Positions 61,939-64,000 of a DNA stretch of 64,000 nt are shown in pieces (position 1 is the first letter of the stretch; every line of letters starts with the position of its first letter). Both the position numbers and the translations under genes were made by a program. Where the stretch lies: NCBI GenBank assembly GCA_945885345.1, contig CAMCYP010000001.1, forward strand, positions 62,001-126,000, read 5' to 3'. Below the pieces are notes generated by a model, which worked only from the letters and a program-made list of their open reading frames with translations, had not been told where the DNA came from and did no database searches. The DNA is from Bordetella parapertussis (lineage in GTDB: Bacteria; Pseudomonadota; Gammaproteobacteria; Burkholderiales; SG8-41).

Positions 61939-64000
61939 ATGCCCATGCACCCGCAAACCGTCTACGCCAAGACCTCCAAGGGCGTTCTTGATTTCAAGAA
62001 CAAAACCATCAAGCTCGACCGCAACGCCGGTAATATTTTCCTGTCGGTGGACGGCAAATCGACGTTTGCCGAGCTGGTGGCGAAAGGCAAGCTCGAAGCC
62101 AAGGATGTCGAAGGCATACTTAATGAGCTGACCAAGGCAGGTTACGTCAAGATATTCTCGACCCCGGCCGCGACTCCGGCCGCCAGGCCCGCCATGGCCC
62201 CGGCTGCACCCGCAGGACGCGCCCCCGCTGCGCCCGCAGCCGATGAAGGCGAAATGGATCTCGACTTCACCTCCCCGGAGGCCGTAGCCAAGGTCAATGC
62301 CGAGGCTGAGGCCCGCAAAGAAAAGGAAACCCAGGCCAAGGCCCGCGCACAGGCTGCCGCCAAGGCCGCAATGGAGGCCAAAGCGCGGCAGCAGACAGAA
62401 GCCCAGGCCCGCGCCGCCGCCGATGTCCGCGCCAAGGCCGAAGCCGAAGCCAAGGCCAAGGCTGACGCGGCTGCCCGCGCCGCCGCCGAAGCCCGCGCCA
62501 ATGCCGAAGCCGAATCCAAGGCTGCGGCAGACGCCCAGGCCAAAGCCGCGGCAGAAATCCGTCTCAAGGCGGCACAGGAGGCCTCCACCAAAGCTGAAGC
62601 CGAGGCCCGCGCGCGTGCGCAGTCCGAAGCCCGCGCCAAGGCTGAGGCTGTTGCCAAGGCGACCTCGGAAGCCAAGGCCCGCGTCGAAGCCGAAGCCCAG
62701 GCCAAAGCCGAAGTCGAAGCCAATGCCCATGCCGCCGCCGAAACCAAGGCGCGCGAAGCACTGGAAGCACAGATGAAGGCGATGAGCGAAGCCCTCGCCC
62801 GCGCCCAGGATTCCGCGAAACGCGAGGCCGAAGCACGCGTCCGGATGGAAGCCGACATCAAGGCCCGCCTCGAAGCCGAACGCAAAGCCGTGGAGGAAGC
62901 CGAAGCCCGCGCCAAAGCCGCCGAGGACGCGGTTGCCCAGGCGCGCCAGATGGCGGAAGAGGCGGCGCGTGCCAAAGCGGCTGCCGAAGCCCGCGCTGCA
63001 ACCCAGGGCTCGGACCCGGAGTCCATGGCCAAGGCCGTGGCCGCGATGCAGGCCCTGGAAGAAGCCAAGGCACGGGCACGGGCGGAAGCCGAAGCCCGTG
63101 TTGCCGCCGAAGCCCGCGCCAAGTCCGAAGCCGAGGCGCGCGCACGCGAGGAAGAACAACGCAGAATTACCGCAGAAGCGGAGCAAAAAGCGCGTGCCGA
63201 AATCGATGCCAAGGCCAACGCCGAACTGAAAACCCTGCGCGAACAGGCGAGACAGGCATCGGCTGAAGCGGAAATCCGTGCCGAAGAAGAAAAACGGGCT
63301 CGCGAGGAAATGGAAAGCAGGATCGCCGCCGAACGGCAAGCCCGCGAGGAAGCGGAAGCCAAAGTCACCGCTGAACGGGAATCACGGGCGGAAGCCATCC
63401 GCAAGGTGCAGGCCGAAGCCGAAGCCAAGGCCCGCGCCGAAGTCGAGGCCGTCATGGCGACTGAGCGGCGCAAGCGCGAAGAAGCCGAGAAAAAATCTCA
63501 AGCTGAAATTGCTGCGCGCACCGTAGCAGAACGCAAGGCGCGCGAAGAAGCCGACCGCCAGCTCGAAATCGCCCACAAAGCGCGGGAAGATGCCGAGCGC
63601 CTAGCCCGCACCGCCGGTTCCAGCGAAAGCGAGGAAAGCAAAAAAGCCCGCGAAGATGCGGAATACCGCGCAAAAATGGCCGAAGCCGCAGTCGCCAAAG
63701 CCAAGGCACAGATGGAAGTCGAGAAGCAGGCCCGCGCCCAGGCCGAAGATCGCGCCAAAAAAGAAGCCGTGGAGCGCGTGGTACGCGAAACGGAATTGCG
63801 TGAGAGCGCCGAGAAAAACGTCAAGTCACGGGTGGACGAAGAATTGCGTGCCCGCGCCCGCGCCGAAGTCGAGGCCGATGCGCGCTACCGGGCCGAAGCC
63901 GAGGAACGCGCCAAGGCCGCAGCCGCTGACCGCAAGTTACGCATGGAGTCCGAAGCGCGCGACGCCGCGTCGTCCTTCCGTTCCGACAAAAAACCGCGCA
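61939..64000 (+). CDS. Very long Ala/Glu/Lys/Arg coiled-coil protein, 3' end outside window
   Basis: The frame from ATG 61939 (MPMHPQTVYAKTSKGVLDF) is open to the right edge (687 codons). Residues 10-75 form a small globular domain (FKNKTIKLDRNAGNIFLSVDGKSTFAELVAKGKLEAKDVEGILNELTKAGYVKIFS), similar in shape to a helical/winged unit seen in other betaproteobacterial proteins. A Pro/Ala linker follows (75-100), then over 580 residues of heptad-like repeats of A/E/K/R (KAEAEAKAKADAAARAAAEAR). This is a single long coiled coil; the C-terminal part is unknown. It might bind membranes, the cell wall or act as a scaffold. Large antisense open frames over this region are composition artefacts. Confidence 0.85.
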   Translation, partial: MPMHPQTVYAKTSKGVLDFKNKTIKLDRNAGNIFLSVDGKSTFAELVAKGKLEAKDVEGILNELTKAGYVKIFSTPAATPAARPAMAPAAPAGRAPAAPAADEGEMDLDFTSPEAVAKVNAEAEARKEKETQAKARAQAAAKAAMEAKARQQTEAQARAAADVRAKAEAEAKAKADAAARAAAEARANAEAESKAAADAQAKAAAEIRLKAAQEASTKAEAEARARAQSEARAKAEAVAKATSEAKARVEAEAQAKAEVEANAHAAAETKAREALEAQMKAMSEALARAQDSAKREAEARVRMEADIKARLEAERKAVEEAEARAKAAEDAVAQARQMAEEAARAKAAAEARAATQGSDPESMAKAVAAMQALEEAKARARAEAEARVAAEARAKSEAEARAREEEQRRITAEAEQKARAEIDAKANAELKTLREQARQASAEAEIRAEEEKRAREEMESRIAAERQAREEAEAKVTAERESRAEAIRKVQAEAEAKARAEVEAVMATERRKREEAEKKSQAEIAARTVAERKAREEADRQLEIAHKAREDAERLARTAGSSESEESKKAREDAEYRAKMAEAAVAKAKAQMEVEKQARAQAEDRAKKEAVERVVRETELRESAEKNVKSRVDEELRARARAEVEADARYRAEAEERAKAAAADRKLRMESEARDAASSFRSDKKPR

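Noticed and set aside
61819-63473. Very long minus-strand open frames over the coiled-coil gene
   Set aside because: They read Gly/Phe- or Ala/Ser-only sequence, the antisense of A/E/K/R codons, and overlap a better plus-strand frame.

Overview
The window looks like high-GC chromosomal DNA of a betaproteobacterium, probably order Burkholderiales. The main evidence is the number of Bug/TctC-type periplasmic receptors: five intact genes and one wreck, against a single TctAB membrane pair. HemP, MlaA, DadA, OtnK/OtnC and GabD homologues fit the same group. No rRNA, CRISPR array or complete transposase/integrase gene was seen. The placement is inferred from gene content, not from a marker gene.

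Layout. 1-8 kb: Bug receptor genes with an MFS exporter, an NMT1-like binding protein and an amidohydrolase, ending in a lower-GC stretch (about 6.2-7.8 kb) with a foreign-looking Bug gene and the 3' half of a tRNA-Asn. 8-20 kb: single catabolic genes (two dehalogenase-like hydrolases, SMP-30 lactonase, isopropylmalate-dehydrogenase-like enzyme, VOC protein, GabD) around a minus-strand unit tauD-like/gntR/enolase-superfamily, with a near-ideal operator at 13183-13211. 20-25 kb: housekeeping and envelope genes (MlaA, SPFH-NfeD pair, SirB1-like, SemiSWEET), a tiny membrane protein at 24362-24538 and an orphan ribbon-helix-helix protein. 25-33 kb: tRNA-Arg(CCT), P-type ATPase with universal stress protein, OtnK-OtnC, BamE-like lipoprotein and a Ser/Thr kinase with a cyclic-nucleotide-type sensor. 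32.9-33.2 kb: a MITE-like element with about 30-bp terminal inverted repeats, related to a decayed end at 10197-10244. 33-39.5 kb: a tight operon of fused hydantoinase/5-oxoprolinase, CMD-like protein, 2-hydroxyacid dehydrogenase and Bug receptor. 42.2-43.1 kb: Fur-type promoter, hemP and two small uncharacterised genes.

43-55 kb holds SDR, PrpF, class II aldolase, MFS, TctA/TctB, Bug, lyase and hydrolase genes, and a cluster of decay: three genes (45474-46062, 48408-48580, 52223-52606) keep both ends but have lost the middle. 55-61 kb is a CoA-dependent catabolic operon: CoA-transferase A (split by an in-frame TGA), a uracil/deoxyinosine-type DNA glycosylase, CoA-transferase B, a CaiB-type CoA-transferase overlapping a thiol dioxygenase, an enoyl-CoA hydratase and a quinone-oxidoreductase-like enzyme. 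The CaiB/thiol-dioxygenase pair resembles the 3-mercaptopropionate route. The window ends inside a very long Ala/Glu/Lys/Arg coiled-coil gene.

Overall the region reads as a scavenging/catabolic accessory region: Bug receptors bind organic acids, and neighbouring enzymes (CoA-transferases, hydratases, dehydrogenases, hydantoinase, isomerases) degrade them. Substrates are not determinable from sequence alone.
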